A DNA stretch of 27,967 bases from Candidatus Omnitrophota bacterium (lineage in GTDB: Bacteria; Omnitrophota; Gorgyraeia; Duberdicusellales; 4484-171), in contig JAQTUC010000003.1 of the NCBI GenBank assembly GCA_028710385.1, positions 1 through 27,967 on the forward strand, in the 5' to 3' direction. This document shows, piece by piece, positions 1-6,537 of this stretch. A program made the translations under genes and the position numbers. Position 1 is the first letter of the stretch. Every line of letters starts with the position of its first letter. Under the pieces are notes generated by a model. It saw only the letters and a program-made list of their open reading frames with translations, was not told the origin of the DNA and made no database searches.

Positions 1-1535
1 ATACCGGAAATTTTCGCTGCTTCCTCGGTAAGACTCATCAAATCGCTTCTTGAGACGGTGTTTAATCTAAAATTCCTGCTGCCTGCCATAAGCTGCTGTA
101 GGCCCACTCTGATTTTTTGCGCAAATGAATAGACTCCTACTGCACCTAAAGGAATGTTTTTCATTTCCTTGCCGTATTTGTCTTCAAGCTCCTCGTAGTA
201 AATAAAAATTTCTTTTTCCGTAGAGCCGAATTCTGAAACTGTGGGCGGAAGCTGTTTTTCCTTAATCCACTGGCTTATATTTTTTCCAACCATTCCCGGA
301 ATCATAAGGGCCCTGCCCATGCAAACCGCTTTAACGAAAGGTGCGCCAAGCGCTAATACCTTAAACACATGGTCTTCGCTGGAAAATCCGCCTGCAATTG
401 CAATGTCAGGTATACGCATTCCCTTTTTGGATAATTTTTCGCAGAACTCATAAGTAAGAGCCTGAAGATAAAATGTCGGTATGCCCCATTCTTCCATCAT
501 TCTCCACGGGCTCATGCCTGTTCCTCCGGGAGCTCCGTCAATAGTTAAAAGGTCTATTTTGGCTAAAGATGAATATCTAAGCGCCATGGCCAGCTCCTTC
601 ATGGAATATGCGCCGGTTTTAAGGGTAATGCGCTTAAAGCCTAAGTCGCGCAAACGCTTAATTTCCGCAAGGAAGGATTCCTCGCTTACAAATCCAAGGC
701 GCGAATGCCTTTCAAATTCCTTTAATGCTCCGTCTTTAAAAGCCTGCTGGTTGGAATGTATTGCAGGGTCGGGTGTCACTATGTAACCGCGCTTTTGAAG
801 CTGCTGCGCGCGTTCTAAGGTTTTTACTTTTATTTCTCCGCCGATGCATTTTGCGCCCTGTCCCCATTTAAGCTCAATTGTGTCTAATTTATGTTTTTTG
901 CGCACATACTCTGCAACCCCCAAACGGGTATCTTCAACGTTCATCTGGACAAGTATTTCTCCGAATCCCTCATGAAACTTTTTATAAGTTTCAATACGCC
1001 TGTCCATTTCCGGTGAGCTTTTGATTTTTCCTTTATTATCCAGCTCAAGCTCAGGGTCTATGCCGCATACGTTTTCTCCGCATACAAGCGTGACTCCTGA
1101 TATGGCTGCTCCTATTGCAAAATGCTCCCAGTTACGACGGGCTATTTCAGTTGAACCTAAGGCTCCTGTAAAAATAGGGGCGCGCATTTTTACTTTAACA
1201 TCCCAGCCGTATTCTGTTTCCGTATTTACATCGGGGAATTTTGTTGTATCCGGGTTACCTTCTATGCCCTGGGCAAGCCCTTTGGCACCCTGCGCATAAC
1301 CCTGAATATTAAGGTGGGAATAATCAACCGGGTAATTCTTGTCTGCTCCGGCAGTAACTTCTCCGAAAGGTCCCGGATAAATTACTTCTCTTCCTCTAAA
1401 CGTCGCTTTAAACGCTTCACAGTTTCCGCGGCATCCGTCAATACATCTTGAGCAGATACCGGAACCAGGAACGACATTTTTTGAACGGTTAAAAGTCCTG
1501 GTAGCATCATTGCCGTTAGGCCTTCCCAGATTCAT
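1..1535 (-). CDS. FMN-binding glutamate synthase family protein (GltB-like, archaeal type), 3' end outside window
   Basis: The frame is open from an ATG at 1535 to the window edge (511 codons). A strong ribosome binding site, AAAGGAGG, lies 6 bases before the ATG. The N-terminus carries a C-x2-C-x3-C-x3-C cluster at Cys28, 31, 35 and 39. This is followed by a long glutamate-synthase-like FMN barrel with stretches such as IDGAPGGTG, IAIAGGFSSEDHVFK and ALGAPFVKAVCMGRA. It lacks the N-terminal glutaminase domain of large GltB, so it resembles the stand-alone FMN/Fe-S synthase domain of archaeal-type glutamate synthases. The expected reaction is reductive transfer of ammonia or amide nitrogen to 2-oxoglutarate, with electrons from a partner flavoprotein. 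Its neighbours gdhA and nfnAB fit nitrogen and redox work. Some family members have no proven substrate, so the exact reaction is uncertain. The C-terminal end is not visible. Confidence 0.85.
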   Translation of the reverse strand, partial: MNLGRPNGNDATRTFNRSKNVVPGSGICSRCIDGCRGNCEAFKATFRGREVIYPGPFGEVTAGADKNYPVDYSHLNIQGYAQGAKGLAQGIEGNPDTTKFPDVNTETEYGWDVKVKMRAPIFTGALGSTEIARRNWEHFAIGAAISGVTLVCGENVCGIDPELELDNKGKIKSSPEMDRRIETYKKFHEGFGEILVQMNVEDTRLGVAEYVRKKHKLDTIELKWGQGAKCIGGEIKVKTLERAQQLQKRGYIVTPDPAIHSNQQAFKDGALKEFERHSRLGFVSEESFLAEIKRLRDLGFKRITLKTGAYSMKELAMALRYSSLAKIDLLTIDGAPGGTGMSPWRMMEEWGIPTFYLQALTYEFCEKLSKKGMRIPDIAIAGGFSSEDHVFKVLALGAPFVKAVCMGRALMIPGMVGKNISQWIKEKQLPPTVSEFGSTEKEIFIYYEELEDKYGKEMKNIPLGAVGVYSFAQKIRVGLQQLMAGSRNFRLNTVSRSDLMSLTEEAAKISG

Positions 1536-1550
1536 ACTAGTCCTCCTTTG

Positions 1551-1569
1551 ATAGTCAAACCCTGACTAC
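1551..1569 (-). promoter_or_regulatory. Hairpin immediately upstream of the glutamate synthase ribosome binding site
   Basis: The minus strand reads TAGTC, loop AGGGTTT, GACTA, with an extra G-T pair possible outside. The hairpin ends one or two bases before AAAGGAGG. The loop has A at position 1 and G at position 4 but contains seven bases rather than the six typical of ANTAR targets. It could be a weak ANTAR P2 element or a simple translation-modulating hairpin. Confidence 0.4.
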
Positions 1570-1587
1570 CTAAAAAACTAATCATAA

Positions 1588-1613
1588 CCGCAGTCACACC
1601 ACTATGCCTGCGG
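1588..1613 (-). promoter_or_regulatory. Possible ANTAR-type hairpin in the glutamate synthase leader
   Basis: The minus strand pairs CCGCAG (1613-1608) with CTGCGG (1593-1588) perfectly. A G-A mismatch follows, then CAT pairs with GTG, closing a six-base loop AGTGGT with A at position 1 and G at position 4. That loop satisfies the ANTAR target rule. Unlike the sites at 2420-2592 and 6510-6525, it does not overlap the nearby terminator. Confidence 0.45.
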
Positions 1614-1635
1614 AAAAAATCAGGCTAACTTAGCC
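1614..1635 (-). terminator. Short intrinsic terminator between the GAF-ANTAR gene and the glutamate synthase gene
   Basis: The minus strand reads GGCTA, loop AGT, TAGCC, then TGA and six T. The stem is only 5 bp, so termination is probably partial. An alternative pairing of TTAGGC (1648-1643) with GCCTGA (1624-1619) is also possible and excludes the short stem. The terminator lies 22 bases after the GAF-ANTAR stop codon and could let a fraction of transcripts continue into the downstream gene. Confidence 0.5.
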
Positions 1636-1657
1636 GTATTACCTGCCTAAATTTCAA

Positions 1658-2356
1658 TTATTTGTTAAGGCCCTCGGCCAAAATTATCGCTTCAGCTACT
1701 TCTCGTATGCTTTTTCGGTTGTCCATGCTGCATTTTTGCAAACGCAAATACGCTTCTTCTTCGGTTATCTTTTGCTGGCGCATTAAAATTCCTTTTGCGC
1801 GCTCTAAGCGCTTGCGCGTTTCAAGCTCTTCCTGGATAACCTTGCTTCTTACCATTAATTCAGTGTTTTCAATGGCAACTGCTGCCTGGTTACCTATGGA
1901 AGTTAAAAGGTCAATTTCCGCTTCGCTAAATTCATGGGATGTGGAAGTGTAGCAGTTAATTACGCCTATTACCTTGCCCTTTACCGCCAGGGGCACGCAA
2001 AGAAGCGAACATAAACCCGCTTTTTTCGCTATGTCTTTATGGCGGTATTCTTTTTCTTTAGTGACGTCTTTTATTGTTATGGCTTTGTTTTCATTTACCA
2101 CTTTTCCCGCGATGCCTTCTCCGACTTTTAAAGGCATTTTTTTTGTGTATTCCTCGCTTATACTCTGAGTGGCGCGTATTATCAGCTCTTTCTTTTTTTC
2201 ATCAACAAGCATAATTGAGCAGATGTTGGAACGCATGGTTTCTGCGGTAACGGTCACAATAAGGCGAAGAATATCCTCAAGATAAAGATCGGACACAATT
2301 GCCCTGCTTATCTTTGATAGAGCCTTAATTTTTTCCTCATAAATCATACTTTCCAT
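1658..2356 (-). CDS. GAF-ANTAR domain RNA-binding transcription antiterminator
   Basis: The start is set at the ATG at 2356, preceded by GAGGTG, giving 232 aa. A longer reading to 2458 would begin inside terminator 3 and is rejected. Residues about 20-160 form a GAF domain, a small-molecule or redox sensor fold. A short helical linker follows, and residues about 170-228 form an ANTAR domain with the hallmark stretch RLERAKGILMRQQKITEEEA and the downstream REVAEAI helix. ANTAR proteins (AmiR, NasR and EutV are the studied examples) bind paired RNA hairpins with hexaloops and prevent terminator formation. Unlike EutV, this protein has no receiver domain, so its signal probably enters through GAF. 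The ligand is unknown. Its own leader holds three matching attenuators, and nfnAB upstream has one, so autoregulation and control of the nitrogen cluster are likely. Confidence 0.9.
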   Translation of the reverse strand: MESMIYEEKIKALSKISRAIVSDLYLEDILRLIVTVTAETMRSNICSIMLVDEKKKELIIRATQSISEEYTKKMPLKVGEGIAGKVVNENKAITIKDVTKEKEYRHKDIAKKAGLCSLLCVPLAVKGKVIGVINCYTSTSHEFSEAEIDLLTSIGNQAAVAIENTELMVRSKVIQEELETRKRLERAKGILMRQQKITEEEAYLRLQKCSMDNRKSIREVAEAIILAEGLNK

Positions 2357-2380
2357 ACACACCTCACAAAAATATGCCCT

Positions 2381-2426
2381 ATAAAATAAAAAAGCGTTCT
2401 GTGCCCGTATTGCGGACACAGAACGC
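2381..2426 (-). terminator. Attenuator terminator T3 in the GAF-ANTAR leader
   Basis: This is the strongest of the three. On the minus strand GCGTTCTGTGTCCG pairs over 14 bp (one G-T) with CGGGCACAGAACGC across a CAATA loop, followed by TTTTTTATTTTA. It ends only about 24 bases before the GAF-ANTAR start codon, so it must be bypassed for the gene to be expressed. Confidence 0.9.
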
Positions 2427-2435
2427 CGTTGTTCC
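2420..2435 (-). promoter_or_regulatory. ANTAR-type hairpin P2-3, competes with terminator T3
   Basis: The minus strand reads GGAAC, hexaloop AACGGC, GTTCT: five pairs, the outermost G-T. Loop position 1 is A and position 4 is G. The 3' strand (GTTCT) and last loop bases GC are the first seven bases of terminator T3, so the two folds are mutually exclusive. This is the expected geometry of an ANTAR antiterminator hairpin. Confidence 0.8.
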
Positions 2436-2453
2436 TTGTTTTTCCGGACTTCC

Positions 2454-2471
2454 GACACCGGCTCTGGTGCC
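2454..2471 (-). promoter_or_regulatory. ANTAR-type hairpin P1-3
   Basis: The minus strand reads GGCACC, hexaloop AGAGCC, GGTGTC: six pairs including one G-T. The loop has A1 and G4. It lies 18 bases upstream of P2-3 and would be the first hairpin of a P1/P2 pair, as in known ANTAR RNA targets. Confidence 0.75.
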
Positions 2472-2472
2472 T

Positions 2473-2523
2473 AAAAAAAAGAAAACGCCCCCTTGTGCTT
2501 TCAATGCAACTTAAGGACGTCTT
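2473..2523 (-). terminator. Attenuator terminator T2 in the GAF-ANTAR leader
   Basis: The minus strand segment AAGACGTCCTT (2523-2513) pairs with AAGGGGGCGTTTT (2494-2482) over about 11 pairs with one bulged G and some G-T pairs. The loop is 18 bases. A C and eight T follow. It is less perfect than T1 and T3 but has a clear stem and U-tract. Confidence 0.75.
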
Positions 2524-2528
2524 TATCC
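2515..2528 (-). promoter_or_regulatory. ANTAR-type hairpin P2-2, competes with terminator T2
   Basis: The minus strand reads GGAT, hexaloop AAAGAC, GTCC: four pairs including one T-G. Loop positions 1 and 4 are A and G. The loop and 3' strand are part of the 5' arm of terminator T2, so both cannot form together. The loop differs by one base from that in the nfnAB leader (AAAGGC). I see no convincing P1 partner between T1 and this hairpin. Confidence 0.65.
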
Positions 2529-2552
2529 GGATTCTACCTAAATACAGGGAAC

Positions 2553-2585
2553 ATAAAATAAAAAAAGGCGTTTCTTAAAACGCCT
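2553..2585 (-). terminator. Attenuator terminator T1 in the GAF-ANTAR leader
   Basis: The minus strand reads AGGCGTTT, loop TAAG, AAACGCCT: a perfect 8-bp stem, followed by TTTTTT and further A/T. It is the first of three terminators after the promoter at 2633-2661. Confidence 0.88.
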
Positions 2586-2592
2586 CTGTTCC
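2577..2592 (-). promoter_or_regulatory. ANTAR-type hairpin P2-1, competes with terminator T1
   Basis: The minus strand reads GGAAC, hexaloop AGAGGC, GTTTT: three Watson-Crick and two G-T pairs. Loop positions 1 and 4 are A and G. The 3' strand GTTTT and loop bases AGGC belong to the 5' arm of T1. The 5' strand GGAAC is the same as in P2-3. Confidence 0.72.
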
Positions 2593-2601
2593 CTGATTCA
2601 C

Positions 2602-2620
2602 GAGCACTTACATTGTGCTC
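2602..2620 (-). promoter_or_regulatory. Hairpin P1-1 at the start of the GAF-ANTAR leader
   Basis: The minus strand reads GAGCAC, loop AATGTAA, GTGCTC: a perfect 6-bp stem. The seven-base loop has A1 and G4, one base longer than the canonical ANTAR loop. It begins about 6 bases after the predicted transcription start and sits 9 bases before P2-1, a spacing that fits a P1/P2 pair. Confidence 0.6.
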
Positions 2621-2632
2621 AAATTCATTTTA

Positions 2633-2661
2633 AACATAACATATTATTTTTTATTTGTCAA
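2633..2661 (-). promoter_or_regulatory. Sigma70-type promoter of the GAF-ANTAR gene
   Basis: The minus strand has -35 TTGACA (2661-2656), a 17-base AT-rich spacer and -10 TATGTT (2638-2633). Predicted initiation near 2626 leaves a leader of about 270 nt that holds three attenuators. This makes the gene an independent unit downstream of gdhA. Confidence 0.75.
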
Positions 2662-2663
2662 GG

Positions 2664-2758
2664 TAAAAAATAACGGATGCAAACGGATGGTAACGAATAC
2701 CACGGATAAATCCTCCGCTGAATCCGTAACAATCCGGCTGCATCCGCGCCAGAATATT
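2664..2758. repeat. Intergenic CGGAT-rich repeat, related to the copy at 26975-27055
   Basis: The region between gdhA and the GAF-ANTAR promoter is full of CGGAT/ATCCG motifs in both orientations. On the plus strand it contains TACCACGGATAAATC, which matches TACCACGAATAAATC in the hrcA leader with one difference. No gene or clear poly-T terminator is seen. This looks like a copy of a short palindromic interspersed repeat. Confidence 0.55.
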
Positions 2759-2769
2759 TACAATACTAA

Positions 2770-4107
2770 TTACACATGCCCCTGAGCAAGCATGGCATCG
2801 GCAACCTTTACAAACCCTGCGACATTCGCGCCTTTTACGTAATCAATGTATTTTCCTTCTTTGCCGTATTTTGCGCATTGCTCATGAATAGCAATCATAA
2901 TACCATGCAGCTTGTTATCTACCTCTTCCCTGCTCCAGGAAAGCCTCATACTGTTTTGAGACATTTCCAAGCCTGAAGTAGCAACGCCGCCGGCATTGGA
3001 AGCTTTTCCCGGCGCATAAAGTATTTTGGACTTCTGAAATACCTTAATTGCCTCCGGAGTAGATGGCATATTAGCGCCCTCGCCTATTGCCATACATCCG
3101 TTTTTAACCAATGCTTTTGCGTCAGCTTCATCTATTTCGTTTTGCGTGGCAGAAGGAAACGCTATATCGCACTTAATGTTCCATGGCCTTTCATTTTCAA
3201 AATATTTGCAGTTAAATTCCTTGGCGCATTCTTTTATGCGTCCGCGGCGATCATTTTTAAGGCTCATAACGCACTTTAATTCTTTCTCATCAATTCCTTC
3301 TTTGTCGTAGATAAACCCGTTTGAATCAGAAAGCGTTACAACCCTTGCTCCCAATTGATTTAGTTTTTCTACGGTATACTGGGCAACGTTTCCGGAACCG
3401 GAAACCGCGCAAACTTTACCCTTTAAAGATTCGCCTTTGGTTTTAAGCATTTCCTCAACGAAATATACACAGCCGTATCCTGTTGCTTCCGGACGGACCA
3501 AACTTCCGCCCCACTGAAGGCCCTTTCCGGTTAAAACTCCGGTAAATTCGTTGCGAAGACGTTTATACTGACCGTACATAAAACCTATTTCTCTGCCACC
3601 CGTTCCGATATCTCCTGCGGGAACGTCCGTATCAGGGCCGATGTGGCGGAAAAGCTCTATCATAAAACTGTGGCAAAATCTCATTACCTCGTTATCTGAT
3701 TTTCCCTTTGGGTCAAAATCAGAGCCGCCCTTTGCGCCCCCCATAGGAAGAGTGGTTAAACTGTTTTTAAAAACCTGCTCAAACGCTAAAAATTTTAATA
3801 TGCCAAGGTTTACGCTTGGATGCAAGCGTATGCCGCCTTTATACGGGCCTATGGCGCTGTTCATTTGTATGCGAAAGCCCCTGTTTACCTGAAATTCGCC
3901 CTTGTCGTCAACCCATGGAACGCGAAACATCAGCACTCTTTCAGGTTCAACTATTCTTTCCAATATTTTTGCTTTTTCGTATTTTGGATTTGCTTCAATA
4001 AAAGGTATAACTGACTCAACAACTTCGCGCACTGCCTGGTGGAATTCCGGCTGGGCGGGATCTCTTTCAATCACCCGCTTCATAAAATCATCAACTTTCT
4101 TTGACAT
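2770..4107 (-). CDS. gdhA: NADP-type glutamate dehydrogenase
   Basis: The 445-aa length is typical of hexameric bacterial class I glutamate dehydrogenases. The catalytic region PMGGAKGGSDFDPKGKS carries Lys126 in the GGAKGG motif. The substrate-binding GGIRLHPSVN lies at 91-100. The C-terminal Rossmann domain has VSGSGNVAQYT. The enzyme reductively aminates 2-oxoglutarate to glutamate in the cytoplasm. The ATG at 4107 is preceded by AAAGGAGG 6 bases upstream. It follows nfnB by 54 bases with a hairpin between, so it is probably part of the nfnAB transcript, and NfnAB could help supply its NADPH. NADP preference is inferred from family resemblance and length. Confidence 0.95.
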   Translation of the reverse strand: MSKKVDDFMKRVIERDPAQPEFHQAVREVVESVIPFIEANPKYEKAKILERIVEPERVLMFRVPWVDDKGEFQVNRGFRIQMNSAIGPYKGGIRLHPSVNLGILKFLAFEQVFKNSLTTLPMGGAKGGSDFDPKGKSDNEVMRFCHSFMIELFRHIGPDTDVPAGDIGTGGREIGFMYGQYKRLRNEFTGVLTGKGLQWGGSLVRPEATGYGCVYFVEEMLKTKGESLKGKVCAVSGSGNVAQYTVEKLNQLGARVVTLSDSNGFIYDKEGIDEKELKCVMSLKNDRRGRIKECAKEFNCKYFENERPWNIKCDIAFPSATQNEIDEADAKALVKNGCMAIGEGANMPSTPEAIKVFQKSKILYAPGKASNAGGVATSGLEMSQNSMRLSWSREEVDNKLHGIMIAIHEQCAKYGKEGKYIDYVKGANVAGFVKVADAMLAQGHV

Positions 4108-4138
4108 GTAGCCTCCTTTGACTGACTTTGTCCCTATG

Positions 4139-4161
4139 CTTTATTCTGACACCGAATAAAG
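4139..4161 (-). promoter_or_regulatory. Hairpin between nfnB and gdhA
   Basis: The minus strand reads CTTTATTC, loop GGTGTCA, GAATAAAG: a perfect 8-bp, AT-rich stem that starts right after the nfnB stop codon. No T-run follows, so it is not a terminator. It could mark an mRNA processing or stability site between two cistrons. Confidence 0.45.
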
Positions 4162-5586
4162 TTAACGCTGGTTACATAACTTTTCAATTATGGATTTGGC
4201 TGCTCTTTTTGCCATACCCATGGCTTCTATAACTGTTCCTTCGCCGCCAACGATATCACCTCCGGCAAAAACATTTTTTATGGATGTTTCCATTGTATTC
4301 TCGTCAACAACAACATCTCCGTATTTATCAACCTTTAACGCTGGGGTAACTTTTGTTAATATCTCATTTGCGTTTAATCCTATGGCAACCACAGCTATAT
4401 CGCAGTCAACTTCAAAACCGCTTCCCGGTATCTCTATTGGTTTTCTTCTTCCTGAAGCATCCGGCTCTCCAAGCTCGCACTGCAGGCAGCGCAGTTTCCT
4501 CACAAAACCTTTTTCATCGCCCAAAAATTCTTCAGGCTTAACCAAAAGTTTAAACTTTATGCCTTCTTCTTTTGCGTGCTCAATTTCAAGCCGCCTTGCC
4601 GGAAGCTCCACTTCGCTTCTTCTGTAAAGAACGGTTGTATCGGGGTTTAAGCCGTTCATTTTCTGTAAACGCAAAGCGCACCTTGCCGCATCCATAGCGG
4701 TATTTCCTCCGCCGATGATTACCATGCTTTTGCCTATATTTACAGGCGTATGTGCTTTGGGAAATTTATAAGCAGACATTAAATTTACTCTGGTTAAAAA
4801 TTCATTGGCGGAATAAATATTGCAGAGATTTTCTCCTTTAATGCCGAGAAAAGAAGGAATTCCCGCGCCAAGGCCAAGAAATACCGCAGAAAATTCCTTA
4901 AGCAGTTCATCTACGCTTTTATTCCTTCCTACAATAAAATTGGGCACAAAATCAACGCCCATTTTTTTAAGCGATTCTATCTCGTAATCAAGAATATTTC
5001 TGGGAAGCCTGAAAGGCGGTATTCCGTAACGAAGCACCCCTCCTAATTTATGCAGGCCCTCGTAAACAACCACTTTTATTCCGGCGCGGGCAAGTTCGCC
5101 TGCGCAGCAAATGCCGGCAGGGCCCGAGCCTACTATAGCTACTTTTTTGGCTTTCGCATCTATGCACTTAGCCCCGGATTGCCGGTTAGCCGGATTATTC
5201 ATTCCGTAATCTCCGGCAAAGCGCTCAAGAAAATGAATATTTATTGCTTCAGGAGTTGCAAAACGCTCCCCTCTTTTCGTAAGAACGCAGGCTTTACGGC
5301 ATTGGTATTCGGCAGGGCACACTCTTCCGCATATAGAAGGAAAATTATTTTTCTGCCGGATTGTACTGCACGCTCCGGCGTAATCTTTCTGTGTAATTTT
5401 ATGAATAAATGTTTTGATGTCTATGCCAACCGGACAGCCTGAAGAACAAAGAGGGTTTTTGCATTGCAGGCAGCGCGCAGCTTCGCGTAACGCCTCCTCT
5501 TCGCTGTAACCTAAAATTACTTCTTCAAAATTTCCGCTCCTGACAGGCGCTTCAACTTCCTTGATTTTTACAGGTTCTTTTCTCAT
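4162..5586 (-). CDS. nfnB: NfnB / GltD-like NADPH-binding flavoprotein (ferredoxin:NADP+ oxidoreductase large subunit)
   Basis: The protein is 474 aa. Residues 39-100 carry two four-cysteine sets, Cys39/42/47/51 and Cys86/90/96/100 (CGRVCPAEYQC), expected to bind two [4Fe-4S] clusters. Two dinucleotide-binding folds follow, with VGSGPAGICCAGELA (FAD) and IIGGGNTAMDAA (NADPH), and the C-terminal FAGGDIVGGEGTVIEAM. This architecture fits NfnB/SudA and the small subunit of glutamate synthase alike. The adjacent nfnA gene points to NfnAB, the electron-bifurcating NADH-dependent ferredoxin:NADP+ oxidoreductase. The nearby FMN-type glutamate synthase means it could also, or instead, act as that enzyme's electron donor. 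It starts 10 bases after nfnA with no clear ribosome binding site, suggesting coupling. Confidence 0.85.
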   Translation of the reverse strand: MRKEPVKIKEVEAPVRSGNFEEVILGYSEEEALREAARCLQCKNPLCSSGCPVGIDIKTFIHKITQKDYAGACSTIRQKNNFPSICGRVCPAEYQCRKACVLTKRGERFATPEAINIHFLERFAGDYGMNNPANRQSGAKCIDAKAKKVAIVGSGPAGICCAGELARAGIKVVVYEGLHKLGGVLRYGIPPFRLPRNILDYEIESLKKMGVDFVPNFIVGRNKSVDELLKEFSAVFLGLGAGIPSFLGIKGENLCNIYSANEFLTRVNLMSAYKFPKAHTPVNIGKSMVIIGGGNTAMDAARCALRLQKMNGLNPDTTVLYRRSEVELPARRLEIEHAKEEGIKFKLLVKPEEFLGDEKGFVRKLRCLQCELGEPDASGRRKPIEIPGSGFEVDCDIAVVAIGLNANEILTKVTPALKVDKYGDVVVDENTMETSIKNVFAGGDIVGGEGTVIEAMGMAKRAAKSIIEKLCNQR

Positions 5587-5596
5587 TGTATTTCTA

Positions 5597-6433
5597 TTAT
5601 TTAAAAGACAATTTGCAGATATGCTGTTCCTTATCGCAATAAATCTTATTTCTCTTTATAAGCTCATCCCAGTCAACTTCGTGCGCGTCAAATTCTGGGC
5701 CGTCAACACAACTAAATCTTGTTTTCCCCCCAACGCTGACCCGGCAGCATCCGCACATACCGGTTGCATCAACCATCAGGGCATTTAAAGAAACGAGCGT
5801 TTTAACGCTAAACGGTTTGGTGGTTTCTGAAACCTTACGCATCATAGGTATGGGGCCGACTGCGTAGACGAGATTGCAGGGTTTTTTAGCAGCAAGTAGA
5901 TTTTTCAAAACATCCGTAACAAATCCTTTTTGCCCGTAAGTGCCGTCATCTGTTGTGATATAAAAATTGTCCGATACTTTTTTAAGCTCTTCTTCCAGAA
6001 TAAGAAGTTCTTTTGTGCGCGCTCCAAGAATCGTGGTTACGCGGTTTCCTTTTGCCTTAAACGCGCAGGCGACCGGATAAATTTCCGCAATCCCTACTCC
6101 GCCGCCGATTATAAAAACATCTTCGTTTTCTCCGATTTCCGTAGGATGCCCCAGAGGGCCCGCTAACGCGTATAAAGAATCTCCCGGCTCAAGTTTTCCC
6201 AGGAGCCTTGTTGTAAGGCCTGCTTCCTGAAAGATTATTGTGATAGCTGTTTTATCCTTATCCACGCCGGCTATCGTAAGAGGTATGCGTTCGCCTTCCT
6301 CAGCAACCATAAGCACTATAAACTGTCCGGCCTTTGCGTAAGCAGCAACATCTTTTGCCGGGACTTTTATCTGCACTATTTTTGAGCCCAATACGTCTGC
6401 CAATATTTTTTTCTCTAATATTTTTATGCTCAT
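5597..6433 (-). CDS. nfnA: NfnA / SudB-like FAD-NAD-binding ferredoxin:NADP+ oxidoreductase small subunit
   Basis: The protein is 278 aa, matching the usual size. An N-terminal ferredoxin-reductase FAD domain contains the RIPLTIAGVD stretch. An NAD-binding domain has FIIGGGVGIAEIYPVACAFK, with VYAVGPIPMMRKVSE further on. Near the C-terminus MCGCCRVSVGGKTRFSC supplies the cysteines for a [2Fe-2S] cluster. Family knowledge places it as the NADH-binding partner of NfnB in a soluble electron-bifurcating complex. It is the first gene after the promoter and ANTAR-type attenuator at 6481-6565. No good ribosome binding site is visible before the ATG at 6433. Confidence 0.85.
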   Translation of the reverse strand: MSIKILEKKILADVLGSKIVQIKVPAKDVAAYAKAGQFIVLMVAEEGERIPLTIAGVDKDKTAITIIFQEAGLTTRLLGKLEPGDSLYALAGPLGHPTEIGENEDVFIIGGGVGIAEIYPVACAFKAKGNRVTTILGARTKELLILEEELKKVSDNFYITTDDGTYGQKGFVTDVLKNLLAAKKPCNLVYAVGPIPMMRKVSETTKPFSVKTLVSLNALMVDATGMCGCCRVSVGGKTRFSCVDGPEFDAHEVDWDELIKRNKIYCDKEQHICKLSFK

Positions 6434-6480
6434 ATGCTTAAATTTTATACACTAAATGTTTAAAAACTGAACAACCAGAA

Positions 6481-6516
6481 GAAAAAAAATAGCGTCCCCC
6501 TCAGATGAAAGGACGC
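6481..6516 (-). terminator. Attenuator terminator in the nfnAB leader
   Basis: On the minus strand GCGTCC (6516-6511) pairs with GGACGC (6497-6492). Three further T-G pairs extend the stem around a CATCTGA loop. TA and eight T follow. It lies between the promoter and nfnA and no coding sequence precedes it in the transcript, so it acts as a leader attenuator. Confidence 0.85.
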
Positions 6517-6525
6517 CTTTGTCCT
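6510..6525 (-). promoter_or_regulatory. ANTAR-type hairpin in the nfnAB leader, competes with its terminator
   Basis: The minus strand reads AGGAC, hexaloop AAAGGC, GTCCT: five Watson-Crick pairs, with A1 and G4 in the loop. Its 3' strand and last two loop bases form the 5' arm of the terminator at 6492-6516. It therefore matches the P2 element of ANTAR targets and resembles the three sites in the GAF-ANTAR leader. A P1 hairpin is not evident, because the predicted transcript starts only about 5 bases upstream. Confidence 0.8.
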
Positions 6526-6537
6526 GGAAATTATTCC

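Larger units (their letters stand above)
2545..2595 (-). promoter_or_regulatory. Long-range stem enclosing terminator T1
   Basis: CAGGGAACA (2595-2587) and TGTTCCCTG (2553-2545) on the minus strand are perfect 9-base complements flanking the whole T1 hairpin and its T-run. The upstream arm contains GGAAC, the 5' strand of hairpin P2-1. Once the downstream arm is transcribed it could displace P2-1. Its function is unknown. Confidence 0.55.

Noticed and set aside
481..1299. Plus-strand reading frames opposite the glutamate synthase gene
   Set aside because: They are antisense to a clear, conserved minus-strand gene and show no recognisable protein features or ribosome binding sites.
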